Positions 1-7,614 are shown, numbered from the stretch's first letter. The stretch is 64,000 bases of DNA from JAAGZL01 sp050291725 (GCA_050291725.1 JBNKKH010000024.1:1-64000), one strand, 5' to 3'. Notes: generated by a model not told the origin, from the letters alone. Numbers and translations: made by a program.

Positions 1-243
1 GTACAACTTTGTCCGAATGTAGAGAATGACTGTAAAAAGAATGCTGCCGATACCGAAAGCCCTTATAAATATATCGCTTGTATTAGTAAGCTCAGATGCA
101 AGCCAAATTAAAACCAGGACAGTGGTCATTATCCACCAAGGTTTGGGCTGCGCACTCAAAAAAGCAGATACAGATATATTTTCTTTATCTTTGATTCTTT
201 TCCAGCTCTCAAGCTGCATTTTTTGTGTTTTGTTTATTTTCAT
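1..243 (-). CDS. partial cassette gene, small membrane protein
   Basis: Open from an ATG at 243 to the window edge (81 codons seen, 3' end missing). The protein starts MKINKTQKMQLESW, a basic/polar N-terminal stretch, then carries PKPWWIMTTVLVLIWLASE and FGIGSILFTVILYI, which look like two membrane segments. It lies just after the attC-like site at 251-328, so it is the distal visible cassette of the integron. I do not recognise the family. The reading frame and membrane character are seen directly; function is unknown. Confidence 0.6.
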   Translation of the reverse strand, partial: MKINKTQKMQLESWKRIKDKENISVSAFLSAQPKPWWIMTTVLVLIWLASELTNTSDIFIRAFGIGSILFTVILYIRTKLY

Positions 244-250
244 CTTTTAC

Positions 251-328
251 ACATAACGTTCAGTTAAGGGGCGCGACAATAGGAGCGTCCCAGCGAGCAA
301 AGCGAGCGGTTTGAACTGCTGGTTATGC
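251..328 (-). repeat. attC site 1
   Basis: Acataac at 251-257 and gttatgc at 322-328 bound a segment with internal imperfect dyads (gagcgtccc, gcgagcaaagcgagcgg). The TAA of the next cassette gene lies inside the gttatgc box. Its inner sequence (gcgtcccag..gagcaaagcga) is shared with the site at 841-927. Confidence 0.75.
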
Positions 329-820
329 ATGTTTTTCTATATATTTTGATGCACGCCTGTTGTATCTAAGCTGTTGAAAGAAGTTAACCAAGCCGAGAAT
401 CTTTGTAAAGATATTGCCGAATGCTGATTCGATACCATTTGCATGCATAAGCGTGGTAACGTTGGTATTATCTTCCAGCTCCTTAAAAGAGACAATGCAT
501 GTCATTGTTTTCCACGGCACAAATGAGCAACCATCCTTAATCTCTCCTTTTTCATCCTTTGTTTCGTAAGTATAAGTTAACGTATAGCTATATGGTCTGT
601 TGATCTCTGCTAGCGTTAATATACAGCGGACAGCAAAGTTGCCATGATTATTAACGACACTATAAGCTTTTCCAATTTCGTCTATTTCTAACTCATTGGT
701 TGTTACGTAAGCTTTACCAAACAAACCTATACTATTATGCAGCTCTGATATATCTAGTGATTTATCAAAGACTATATTGATCGGTTTTCTTACTATATAG
801 TTGGTTTCAAAATATTTCAT
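323..820 (-). CDS. integron cassette protein, hypothetical
   Basis: 165 residues, ATG start at 820, stop inside the attC box. The sequence (MKYFETNYIVRKPINIVFD..., central RPYSYTLTYTYETKD and FVPWKTMTCIVSFKEL strands, and a C-terminal basic helix NFFQQLRYNRRASKYIEKHA) has an alternating strand pattern resembling SRPBCC/START-type ligand-binding folds, but this is only an impression. No signal peptide or catalytic motif is visible. It is a single-gene cassette flanked by attC-like sites on both sides. Function is unknown. Confidence 0.6.
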   Translation of the reverse strand: MKYFETNYIVRKPINIVFDKSLDISELHNSIGLFGKAYVTTNELEIDEIGKAYSVVNNHGNFAVRCILTLAEINRPYSYTLTYTYETKDEKGEIKDGCSFVPWKTMTCIVSFKELEDNTNVTTLMHANGIESAFGNIFTKILGLVNFFQQLRYNRRASKYIEKHA

Positions 821-840
821 CGGTATATATTATTTTAAAT

Positions 841-927
841 GCATAACGCGTTGTTAATGGGAGTTGAGCCGCAACGCGGCGGAGCGTCCCAGTGAGCAAA
901 GCGAACGACTTGAACAAATTGTTAGGC
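841..927 (-). repeat. attC site 2
   Basis: Gcataac (841-847) and gttaggc (921-927) enclose a dyad-rich segment. The inner part gagcgtcccagtgagcaaag is nearly the same as in attC site 1, suggesting a related cassette origin. Confidence 0.75.
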
Positions 928-1488
928 ATTGAGTAGCCTCGCCCATTTACCATTTTGTCTCTGGTATAAGCAATCGCTCAGCTGATGATCTGCGTCATCA
1001 AATACGCGGCCTATAAGTTGCTTTAGCTCTGAGATCCCGTCTTTAGAATTACTGTCACAGAATGCAATGACATCTCTACAAGGGGCGGCAACAACAAAAC
1101 CGTTAGGAGCATACTCAGTCAAGTGTAGTTCCCACAGCTCGTCAAGCATAAGAAGGCTGGCTTCAAAATTACCATCAAGAAATAACGCATAAACATTTTC
1201 GTACGGATTTATCCTTACTGCACCCAAAGCTAGATCGGACAAATTACGAAGCGCAAAAGAATGCAGTTCTTCCATCGACATCCGCTCATCAAATAGATGA
1301 CGGTTTTGTATGTACGAAAAGTGATCTCCCTCATCAACCAAATACGTGACCAAAAATCCATTCCCTAAATCTCGAACGACAAGGCTGTCTTTTTCAGAGA
1401 GTTTAACTACTGGTGAATCGCACTCTTTAGGTAAGTATTCTTTAATATATGCAATCGCCTTGCCGCAATATGACATGATCATTTCCAT
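922..1488 (-). CDS. integron cassette protein, DUF1444/YtpQ-like
   Basis: 188 residues; ATG at 1488, with a second possible start four codons in (MSYCGKAIAYIKEYLP). The central part GNGFLVTYLVDEGDHFSYIQ followed by MSMEELHSFALRNLSD resembles the DUF1444 (YtpQ) family, where a beta strand pair precedes a helix with EELxxxAxxNL. No enzyme motif is visible. The stop lies inside the attC box at 921-927. The family call is tentative; no function is known for the family. Confidence 0.55.
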   Translation of the reverse strand: MEMIMSYCGKAIAYIKEYLPKECDSPVVKLSEKDSLVVRDLGNGFLVTYLVDEGDHFSYIQNRHLFDERMSMEELHSFALRNLSDLALGAVRINPYENVYALFLDGNFEASLLMLDELWELHLTEYAPNGFVVAAPCRDVIAFCDSNSKDGISELKQLIGRVFDDADHQLSDCLYQRQNGKWARLLNA

Positions 1489-1489
1489 T

Positions 1490-1530
1490 GCCTAACAGTT
1501 ATATTAACGAGTCCTGTCGTCTCGTTATAC
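1490..1530 (-). repeat. attC site 3 (short)
   Basis: Gcctaac at 1490-1496 and gttatac at 1524-1530 with internal arms gttatattaacgag / ctcgttatac. About 40 bp, much shorter than the others, but it sits exactly between two cassette genes. Confidence 0.55.
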
Positions 1531-1534
1531 ATTT

Positions 1535-1978
1535 TTATGCCTTATAGTGGAATCTATTAATTGCTGTTTTGAGTAAAAGCTCATATACCTTTTTGCCTTC
1601 GTCTTTTTTTCTTTCTTTAGCCAGATCTAATGCAGTAAGTTGCATCCATCCAGGTATTGTAGGATTAGCTCCATGACTAATTAAAAATTCGGCCATTTCG
1701 TATGTACAATTAGCCGCAACTTGACCTAGTGGGGTTTCCCCAATTTTCTCTTCTTCGTTTGCATTTATATTTGCACCTACCTCGATAAGATACTTTGCCA
1801 CATTGTAATGTTCATTAACTATGGCGTAATGAAGAGGTGTAAATGACATGCTGTCATCAAAGGCATTAAAGTCATAGCCATTCTCAATTAGTCTTCTAAC
1901 CTCCTCTAGATTTCCTTCATCGGCAGCAAAATGAAGCCTCTCTTTTTCGTACCAGTCGTCCATTTCATTTGGTGGCAT
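1535..1978 (-). CDS. ankyrin-repeat cassette protein
   Basis: 147 residues, ATG at 1978 (MPPNEMDDWYEKERLHFAADEG). It has about three ankyrin repeats: LHFAADEGNLEEVRRLIENGYDFNA, TPLHYAIVNEHYNVAKYLIEVGANINA and TPLGQVAANCTYEMAEFLISHGANPT (each shown here in part), at roughly residues 14-40, 47-75 and 84-110. The typical TPLH and A-NP motifs are present. Ankyrin repeats bind proteins; the partner cannot be guessed. No signal peptide. It lies between attC sites 3 and 4. Confidence 0.75.
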   Translation of the reverse strand: MPPNEMDDWYEKERLHFAADEGNLEEVRRLIENGYDFNAFDDSMSFTPLHYAIVNEHYNVAKYLIEVGANINANEEEKIGETPLGQVAANCTYEMAEFLISHGANPTIPGWMQLTALDLAKERKKDEGKKVYELLLKTAINRFHYKA

Positions 1979-2056
1979 AACGTTTTAAATAAGGGGCAGA
2001 TGGCGAAGCCAGACGTCCCAGCAGCCGCAGGCTGCGTCTTGATTTACTTGTTGTGT
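1975..2056 (-). repeat. attC site 4
   Basis: Gcataac (1975-1981) pairs with gttgtgt (2050-2056). The inner part contains gatggcgaagccagacgtcc and gcagccgcaggctgcgtc palindromes. The right box reaches a few bases into the next gene. Confidence 0.65.
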
Positions 2057-2361
2057 GGCTCATTGCTTTTCTTTGTGTATTTTTCTTCAAAATCTCTTTC
2101 ATGCCTTGTTTGGTACCATGCAATAAACCAAATAACTAGCGCAAATAACGGCAAAACAACCAGTAAAATTAGTACACCTAGGTAATTAAGCTCATATCCT
2201 TTGCCGCTAATATAGTAATCAAGGCCATGCCCACTAGATACTTTACTGATAATGGTTATAACAAATGATGCAAGCGCAATAAATATTAAGACAATCCCTG
2301 CGGTAAAGGCTTTGTTAATAAACCTATTAAGAAATCCATCTTTTATTTCTTTTTTACACAT
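2044..2361 (-). CDS. integron cassette membrane protein, hypothetical
   Basis: 105 residues from ATG at 2361 (MCKKEIKDGFLNRFINKAF). A longer reading frame begins at 2448 but would run through the next site and cassette gene, so the internal ATG next to the attC-like site is preferred. Two hydrophobic segments are clear: TAGIVLIFIALASFVITIIS and YLGVLILLVVLPLFALVIWF. The C-terminus is charged (TRHERDFEEKYTKKSNEPHNK). Family not recognised. Confidence 0.6.
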   Translation of the reverse strand: MCKKEIKDGFLNRFINKAFTAGIVLIFIALASFVITIISKVSSGHGLDYYISGKGYELNYLGVLILLVVLPLFALVIWFIAWYQTRHERDFEEKYTKKSNEPHNK

Positions 2362-2412
2362 AACGTTTGAAATAAGAGGCTGATCTAGCACCGATTTTCG
2401 GATGCACCGAAA
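2358..2412 (-). repeat. degenerate attC site 5
   Basis: The left box acataac (2358-2364) is intact and followed by gtttgaaataagaggc as in site 4, but no clear GTTRRRY partner is found. A small dyad ccgattttcgg / ccgaaaag lies at 2391-2412. The site looks truncated, and the stop of the next gene (2385) lies inside it. Confidence 0.4.
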
Positions 2413-2702
2413 AGCTGATATGGGTCTCCTTCCGTGAGGAGGCTCCAATCGCCAAAGATATTTACACTTGCAAAGAACTCATGCGCTTTTTCTACATCGA
2501 CATTGTTTTTTTCAAGCCACGAGTCTGTTAACTTGAAATCATTCTTGTGGCCATTTTCAGCTATTACTGCACCTACACTTGATACAAGTGATAGCATCTG
2601 CTGACGATCAATTGGAGAGCGCAAAGCCCTATCCGTCTCTCTTCTGGCGACTTCAGCCTTTATAGCAGACTGTCCTTCTGCCTTTTTGTTCCGTTTACTC
2701 AT
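2385..2702 (-). CDS. integron cassette protein, hypothetical
   Basis: 105 residues, ATG at 2702 (MSKRNKKAEGQSAIKAEVARRETDRAL). A basic, helical N-terminus is followed by a mixed region (SLVSSVGAVIAENGHKND, SWLEKNNVDVEKAHEFFASV). No known domain is seen. Its 3' end runs into the degenerate attC site 5, so its natural C-terminus may have been altered. Confidence 0.5.
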   Translation of the reverse strand: MSKRNKKAEGQSAIKAEVARRETDRALRSPIDRQQMLSLVSSVGAVIAENGHKNDFKLTDSWLEKNNVDVEKAHEFFASVNIFGDWSLLTEGDPYQLFGASENRC

Positions 2703-2719
2703 AGGGCTTTAGTTTTTCG

Positions 2720-2827
2720 GCATAACGCCCGGCTATGGCGCCGGAGTGCAGTTGGCCTTTTTTGTGGTATCTTTGACCACAAAAAAGGCCAACGGAACGA
2801 AGGTCGCACATGAGCCGTTTGTTATGT
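2720..2827 (-). repeat. attC site 6 with long inner hairpin
   Basis: Gcataac (2720-2726) and gttatgt (2821-2827) bound a 108-bp site. Inside is a perfect inverted repeat with 18-bp arms at 2751-2768 and 2776-2793 and a 7-base loop. Outer arms cgcccggct / gagccgtttg continue the stem. Confidence 0.75.
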
Positions 2828-3252
2828 CACTTCCTTGCTTGTTCATATCTTTCTAAAACTTCCACACCAAAGCATTTAAATTCTAAATGAAAACCAAAAG
2901 ACTCTTTAAGTTTAACTACTATGTAAGGTGGCAAAGATTCTCCACTACTGAAAAAGCCTCTTTCCTCATACTCCATTTCTAAGTCAACCATCATATTATC
3001 TGGGTTGTCAGCTGACATTTTTACGGCAGAACAACTTACAAATCTGAGCTTTACAAAGAACGGGCTTTCTAGAGCACACAATTCAAGGTCTAAAACAATG
3101 TCAGGCCCTTCCCATACATCTTCATCTGGCCGCATATCCCCCTTCCAATAGTTGAAATAATGGACTTCTGCATCGTGAAAATTGGGCCATCGCCCGTCTA
3201 CAACGATTAATTCTGAATTTTCAACTATTTCTAATGGATTAAATTCGCTCAT
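2827..3252 (-). CDS. integron cassette protein, Imm50-like
   Basis: 141 residues, ATG at 3252 (MSEFNPLEIVENSELIVVDG). The motif WPNFHDAEVHYFNYWKGD at residues 22-39, followed by alternating strands, resembles the immunity protein 50 family, which carries a WxxFHDAEV signature. Imm50 proteins are thought to neutralise polymorphic toxins, but no toxin is nearby, as is usual for a lone immunity gene in an integron. The TGA stop overlaps the attC box. Family call moderate, function inferred. Confidence 0.55.
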   Translation of the reverse strand: MSEFNPLEIVENSELIVVDGRWPNFHDAEVHYFNYWKGDMRPDEDVWEGPDIVLDLELCALESPFFVKLRFVSCSAVKMSADNPDNMMVDLEMEYEERGFFSSGESLPPYIVVKLKESFGFHLEFKCFGVEVLERYEQARK

Positions 3253-3262
3253 TGCTTATCCG

Positions 3263-3331
3263 ACATAACGCCGAGCTCAGCCGAGGAAGGCCGCATCGCG
3301 GCCTGACGTCGGCTGGAGCGCCGTGTTATGC
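3263..3331 (-). repeat. attC site 7
   Basis: Acataac (3263-3269) and gttatgc (3325-3331) enclose cgccgagctcagccgagg / cgtcggctggagcgccg, a good imperfect stem of typical 60-70 bp attC size. Confidence 0.8.
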
Positions 3332-4267
3332 ATTTTTGTCCACCAACCGCTTCAAGTCCTTCATTTTAAACCAAGGCCGCTTTCTGTGAAGCATGCGATG
3401 ACAGTTCGCACAAACCAAAGCAATATCACGCGCCTTGGTTTTCACTTCCCCTGCTAGGTCGCTAATAGGAATAGTATGGTGACCTTCAATAAATCCTCGT
3501 CCTGCCTCGCCGTACTTGTCCTGGAAGTCAAATCCGCACACTTGGCAAAACAGCTTCCCATGCTTTTTTACAAACGCGTCCTTGGCGGCTCTTATTGCTG
3601 CTTGATTGCGCTCACGGGACCTGTGCTTTCGCTCAAGCTCTCTACCCTCTGGAAATTCGCTTTCATCGCCGTAGTCTTCGTCTGACATGTCAGATTGAGC
3701 GAGATCGTAAAGGGATTGAAAAACTGTCGCATCTATCGAAGTGGGCTTAACAATGCGATAGTTTCTGGTGTTGAACATCTCGCTCGGTATTGCTATCGGT
3801 TGCGCCATTCTGACAGCGTTATCCGGCGATACCCGCCATTTCAGCGACTGAGCTTCGTCTTCTAGTTTTTCAACAAACTTCTTGTCTGACAAGCGCAGCC
3901 AAGAACCACCCAAGCTATTCCCGAGCTGCTTTAGGTCCTTCATTTTCTTGTCGAGAACTCGCCTTTGCACTGGCGGCTCGTCTACAAACTCGCAGTTCAA
4001 GTAAAAACCAACTAAGTACCACTGCTTATTTGTGTAGGTGGCGAAAGCTATACTGAAGGGCTCACCGCGTTTTTGTTCGCTTGGACGGTAATAGCAGTAA
4101 CCGTATATTGATCTCTCAATTAAAAGGTTTTTGTTGAAGTTCCAGTCTTCATGGCCAAAGCCATTCTCTTGGACATATTCTCCTTCGCCTGATGCCCCTA
4201 GCCTCCCCGGCGATGGCCTTGTCCATTGGAAGTGATTTTGAATTATCCGTTGAAAGAGATATTCCAC
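3326..4267 (-). CDS. HNH endonuclease, first integron cassette
   Basis: 313 residues from a GTG at 4267 with a good upstream ggaga (about 7 bases away). The C-terminal third carries an HNH nuclease: CQVCGFDF, EGHHTIPIS and LVCANCHRMLHR supply two CxxC zinc pairs and the catalytic histidines (residues about 241-295). The N-terminal 120 residues (YGYCYYRPSE, FSIAFATYTNKQWYLVGFYL) form a separate strand-rich domain. By analogy with McrA-type proteins this could be a reader of DNA modification, but I do not recognise it. It lies closest to the attI-like end, where cassette promoters usually act. A restriction or defence role is likely but inferred. Confidence 0.75.
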   Translation of the reverse strand: MEYLFQRIIQNHFQWTRPSPGRLGASGEGEYVQENGFGHEDWNFNKNLLIERSIYGYCYYRPSEQKRGEPFSIAFATYTNKQWYLVGFYLNCEFVDEPPVQRRVLDKKMKDLKQLGNSLGGSWLRLSDKKFVEKLEDEAQSLKWRVSPDNAVRMAQPIAIPSEMFNTRNYRIVKPTSIDATVFQSLYDLAQSDMSDEDYGDESEFPEGRELERKHRSRERNQAAIRAAKDAFVKKHGKLFCQVCGFDFQDKYGEAGRGFIEGHHTIPISDLAGEVKTKARDIALVCANCHRMLHRKRPWFKMKDLKRLVDKNA

Positions 4268-4291
4268 TTCGTTTCTCCGTGCATTCCTACT

Positions 4292-4434
4292 GCATAACTA
4301 TAAGTAGACACCCTAAAAGTCCCTTTAAAATTGCGACATTTAGGGTGCATAAAAAACCAGGTTGTTTGAAAACAATGCGTTAGCTTCTGAATAGGGAGCC
4401 TAAAAGGATTTACAAACGGAGCAAGGAAGTTCCT
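4292..4434. other. attI-like region and possible cassette promoter
   Basis: Gcataac at 4292-4298 is the left box of the last insertion site. No matching right box follows; instead the sequence leads to the integrase start codon at 4435. This is the position of attI and of the outward cassette promoter (Pc) in integrons. An inverted repeat ACCCTAAA-N21-TTTAGGGT spans 4310-4346 and could be an operator or part of the attI fold. No convincing -35/-10 pair could be fixed on the minus strand. Confidence 0.5.
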
Positions 4435-4746
4435 ATGAATAAGCCCCGCCTGTTGGATGATGTGCGCAACGTTCTGCTTGTGAAACACTATAGTATTCGC
4501 ACAGAAGAAGCCTATACCCAGTGGATTAAGCGTTTTATTTATTTCCATAATAAGAAGCATCCTGCTGATATGGGTGAAGCGGAAATATCCGCCTTCCTTA
4601 CCCATCTTGCTGTTAAGAATAATGTTATATCTCCCACCCAAAATCAAGCGCTGTCTGCATTGCTATTTCTTTATAAACAAGTACTTGGTATTGAATTGGA
4701 GCAAACTATCCAGACCCCCACCCCAAACTTACCATTTTCTAAATAG
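4435..4746 (+). pseudogene. intI: integron integrase, truncated after N-terminal domain
   Basis: The frame starts at ATG 4435 behind aagga (7-base spacing) and encodes MNKPRLLDDVRNVLLVKHYS, then RTEEAYTQWIKRFIYFHNKK and HPADMGEAEISAFLTHLAV and NQALSALLFLYKQVLGIEL. This is the SAM-like N-terminal core-binding domain of IntI-type tyrosine recombinases, where FHNKKHP and EAEISAFLTHLAV are strongly conserved. Similarity ends near residue 92; the frame stops at 4746 after an unrelated tail. The whole catalytic domain (R-H-R-Y residues) is missing, so the protein cannot recombine DNA. The break coincides with the 3' end of the RES toxin gene at 4739, suggesting that arrival of the toxin-antitoxin pair removed the rest. 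Confidence 0.85.
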
Positions 4747-5491
4747 AAGGATTAGGCAATTCACCATCAACCAAAAATTGATCTAGATTGAATCGAAAAA
4801 TATTACCTTCAAGTTTAAAAACAACCTCATCTGGGGCAGTTTGACATAGACATGGTCTTTGATTGTAAGGTTCACTGTTAACTAATGGAGTTGCATCAAA
4901 CAACGCTATACTAATACCCCCATCTGGGTCCCTTGCCGACTTATATTCCACACCCTTTACCCCATCATCTCTCATTACCCTACCCAACTCTTGAGTTGCG
5001 TTATAGTCTACAGGGTTACGTAACTCACTCTCATATTTATCAAAAGTGGAGTGTTGCAGCTGAACACCCAAATCAGTTTGGTAGTCATATGAAAACATAG
5101 TGTGTTGAGTTTGCAATATTTGACTGCGCGGTGGTTGTTCCATGTCAGAATAGAAAAAAAGTCTGTAATAGGAGCTTTCACATAACGTCACCTGCTCACT
5201 ACTTCCGCCATAGAGTATGCTGGGTTCTGATCGACTACCAAAACGACTGCCATGCTTTAATGGTGGGTATCTAAAGGATGTATAAAGCAGATAGTGTAGA
5301 TGTTCAGTGCCAGGGAGGAAGGCAGGCTTAGAGAATTCATCTATCATCTCTTCAAGAATGGATTGTTTTTTTAGATCAGAGACAATCTCTGTAGTTGCAA
5401 CCTGTTCTTGGCTCTCAACTAAACGAAATCCATTTCCACTGATAGGTCGAACTGTTTTTATTCCACCTACCGCTCTCCAAATTTCACTCAA
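4739..5491 (-). CDS. RES-domain toxin
   Basis: 250 residues, ATG at 5491 overlapping the antitoxin stop by 4 bases (coupled translation). The fold markers are RAVGG and FRLVES near the N-terminus, YTSFRYPPLKHGSRFGSR at about 90-107, LYGGSSEQVTLCESSYYR at about 113-130 (with the conserved Glu) and SARDPDGGISIALFD near 195. RES toxins deplete NAD+ by phosphorolysis or ADP-ribosylation of metabolic targets. The partner gene directly upstream encodes a DUF2384-type antitoxin, as in ParST/MbcTA/Res-Xre systems. The gene ends within the broken integrase gene (8-bp overlap, opposite strand). Confidence 0.85.
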   Translation of the reverse strand: MSEIWRAVGGIKTVRPISGNGFRLVESQEQVATTEIVSDLKKQSILEEMIDEFSKPAFLPGTEHLHYLLYTSFRYPPLKHGSRFGSRSEPSILYGGSSEQVTLCESSYYRLFFYSDMEQPPRSQILQTQHTMFSYDYQTDLGVQLQHSTFDKYESELRNPVDYNATQELGRVMRDDGVKGVEYKSARDPDGGISIALFDATPLVNSEPYNQRPCLCQTAPDEVVFKLEGNIFRFNLDQFLVDGELPNPSI

Positions 5492-5844
5492 GATTTCCCT
5501 CGCATAGCATCGATATATTCCACAACATGTACCAGTCCGGTTATATCCTTAATCATTTCTACTGGAACACCCCTAAGTGAAAGAATCCTGGTATTCATCC
5601 AATGCTGCATATCCTCTTCCTTGCCCCCGACTAAAGCATATAAACCCCGGTACACCCTAACCAGCAAAAGAGCGATCTTTCCGCTTGGGGTGTCTGGTTC
5701 TATGCCACTCCTGGAGATAGTAGTGCGATCACGTCCCACAATCTTTCCAACTTGGCTTTGGCTTAGACCAAGCTTGGCACCTGCATTTAACACAGCCTCG
5801 CCTAGCACATAGGCCCTATCGGTCTGTGTACATACCATGCGCAT
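5488..5844 (-). CDS. Xre/MbcA/ParS-type antitoxin (DUF2384)
   Basis: 118 residues. The start at 5844 (MRMVCTQTDRAYVLGEAVLN) is chosen over an upstream ATG at 5880 because ggaggt lies 7 bases before it. The N-terminal half has an Xre-like helix-turn-helix (LGLSQSQVGKIVGRDRTTIS), and the C-terminal half is the DUF2384 toxin-binding part (LLLVRVYRGLYALVGGKEED, WMNTRILSLRGVPVEMI). It neutralises the RES toxin encoded downstream and probably represses the operon. A dyad tgtatatacaca just upstream at about 5867-5878 is a possible operator. Confidence 0.85.
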   Translation of the reverse strand: MRMVCTQTDRAYVLGEAVLNAGAKLGLSQSQVGKIVGRDRTTISRSGIEPDTPSGKIALLLVRVYRGLYALVGGKEEDMQHWMNTRILSLRGVPVEMIKDITGLVHVVEYIDAMRGKS

Positions 5845-5880
5845 AAGCAACCTCCGTTTACGTATGATGTATATACACAT

Positions 5881-6236
5881 TATAGGCTATTTTTGTGCGT
5901 ACGCAACTACTATATAGCCTCTGCTACTATGCACCAAGTACAAATTAAGGGCCAGTGCGCAAACCGATATTCCACTTTTCCTTCCTAGCCTGTCGAATTC
6001 AATAGCTTAAATGAGATATTCCCCTACCCTGTCCCATGGTCTATCGAATCACTGTAATTGGGAGTTTTTTGAGGTTGTGTGAGGGCACGCAATCACCGCT
6101 ACAAGCTGTAGGCAGCCAGATATGAGCATCTGTCACATATTCCGGCAAATGCTGTCGTTCAACTAGGTGGCATTTTCACTTTATTTGTTTTCTGTCCATA
6201 AATTGTAATCATTCCAGCTTTACATTTTGCTAGGAT
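5881..6236. other. gene-free stretch
   Basis: No coding frame with recognisable similarity and no terminator or repeat could be fixed here. It separates the minus-strand toxin-antitoxin pair from a plus-strand hypothetical gene. Confidence 0.4.
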
Positions 6237-6728
6237 ATGAACAGAGCATCCAAATATTTAGCTACTAACCTACGCGATCAATTCATGGAAAAAGTGCAAA
6301 GAACCATTGCAAGATACTCATCCTATTACTATGGGTGGTGTCTCGCGTTTGGGGAACATGATATCCGCTATGATGACAGCCTGACCATAAATTGGGTCGA
6401 GGGAGAATCACAAATGGGATTTGTGGTTTCTACGGATAAAACAAAGCCACTCTATAAGGAACTGCTTAGACATAGAGATGAAATACCAATAGTTGAAATT
6501 TCTGAACGCGGAACGAAAATAAATGAATTAGAGTATGAATTCTCAAAAAAAGAGCTATATGGGGCAAACAGATTCATCGAATATGTGCAAAAACATAGGG
6601 TTTTGCACATGTACCTCACCAGCCATTTTTGTTATCCACCACGCACCAGGATTGTCACCTTCTCCCCCAAGAAGCCTCCGATAATTTTATACAAAGAGAT
6701 TTCACCCATTAAGTTGGTTATCTCTTAG
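6237..6728 (+). CDS. hypothetical protein
   Basis: 163 residues, ATG at 6237 without a clear ribosome binding site (only agga immediately before it). The protein is rich in aromatic residues (IARYSSYYYGWCLAFGEHD) and charged, with no membrane segment or signal peptide. No family recognised. Codon use is AT-rich like the integron cassettes, suggesting accessory origin. It may be a decayed remnant; confidence that it is expressed is modest. Confidence 0.4.
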   Translation: MNRASKYLATNLRDQFMEKVQRTIARYSSYYYGWCLAFGEHDIRYDDSLTINWVEGESQMGFVVSTDKTKPLYKELLRHRDEIPIVEISERGTKINELEYEFSKKELYGANRFIEYVQKHRVLHMYLTSHFCYPPRTRIVTFSPKKPPIILYKEISPIKLVIS

Positions 6729-6924
6729 ACACTCCTGAGGCTCACTTCTATAAAAGTCTACTGCTGAGTGCAGGATGTTATTCCCCTTAGAGAGATCGAG
6801 TTTGGTAGTAATATAGGCTACCGCATTGAAGGCGTGGAGAACCCACGCTTATTACTCGCCATTGCAAGTGGCTTTGCTACTATGGCAGTAACTTTATTAG
6901 TGACCGCATTTTGTTATTGCAGCC

Positions 6925-7614
6925 CTACGGTCTGGTAATAAACTCAAGAACATTTTTCATCAAGCTATTAATGGAGCGATAGCTCTCTGCATCGGTCGAA
7001 AGTATCTCCTCTTCCGTCTGTACATACTTTGAAGGTATCAACTCATCGCGGCAGTTATTTACCAACTTAGTTGCCGACTCTGGCGTAGTCTCCAGATGAA
7101 ACTGTAGACCGATGACAGAATCGCCCAACTGAAACGCCTGATTCACACAGCCTGCACTGCTCGCCAATAGAGCCGCACTAGGAGGCAGATCAAAAGTCTC
7201 GCCATGCCAGTGGAATACTTTTGAAGAAACAGGAAAACTAAATATCGAATCAGTTGCAGTAGCAACCCCATTTACCGGAAACCAACCGATCTCTGTTTCT
7301 GCATTCTTGTATACCGTTGCACCCATAGCGTTGGCAATAAGTTGCGCCCCCAAACATATCCCCAACACTGGTTTACCCTGATTTATAGCGTTACGAACAA
7401 ACTCCTTCTCTTGAACAAGCCAGGGATACTCATCTTCATCATTCACACTCATAGGGCCGCCCATGATTATGAGGAGATCAACATTATCAAGATCAGGCAG
7501 CTCCGCTGTTTCATACAGTCTGGTACAGGTAATAGAGTAGCCGGCAGATTCAAGCCAGGACTCGATACTGCCAAGGCCTTCAAAGGGGACGTGTTGTAGG
7601 TAGTGGGCTTGCAT
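6925..7614 (-). CDS. class I glutamine amidotransferase domain protein
   Basis: 229 residues, ATG at 7614 (MQAHYLQHVPFEGLGSIESW). The triad of class I glutamine amidotransferases is present: nucleophile Cys in GKPVLGICLGAQLIANAMGA (about residue 87), His and Glu in VIGLQFHLETTPESA (about 174-176). The oxyanion strand LIIMGGPMSVND is also conserved. The single-domain layout matches GMP-synthase-like GATase1 proteins of unknown substrate (YfeJ/gamma-glutamyl hydrolase-like). It stands alone, with no partner synthase gene beside it. Confidence 0.8.
   Translation of the reverse strand: MQAHYLQHVPFEGLGSIESWLESAGYSITCTRLYETAELPDLDNVDLLIIMGGPMSVNDEDEYPWLVQEKEFVRNAINQGKPVLGICLGAQLIANAMGATVYKNAETEIGWFPVNGVATATDSIFSFPVSSKVFHWHGETFDLPPSAALLASSAGCVNQAFQLGDSVIGLQFHLETTPESATKLVNNCRDELIPSKYVQTEEEILSTDAESYRSINSLMKNVLEFITRP

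Larger units (their letters stand above)
1..4434 (-). mobile_element. chromosomal integron: cassette array with attI-like end and truncated integrase
   Basis: Eight short genes, all on the minus strand, are separated by imperfect palindromes whose outer ends read RYYYAAC-like (gcataac, acataac, gcctaac) and GTTRRRY-like (gttatgc, gttaggc). Several cassette stop codons lie inside the right-hand box, as is typical of integron cassettes. The array ends next to a divergent gene (from 4435) that matches the N-terminus of integron integrases, so cassettes read away from the integrase as expected. The cassettes carry unrelated, mostly unknown proteins with low GC compared with the neighbouring core genes. 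The array continues past the left edge of the window. Integron identity is inferred from layout, attC-like sites and the integrase fragment together. Confidence 0.85.

Noticed and set aside
4243..4647. Minus-strand frame opposite intI and the attI-like region
   Set aside because: No similarity, and it overlaps the integrase fragment and the first cassette start.
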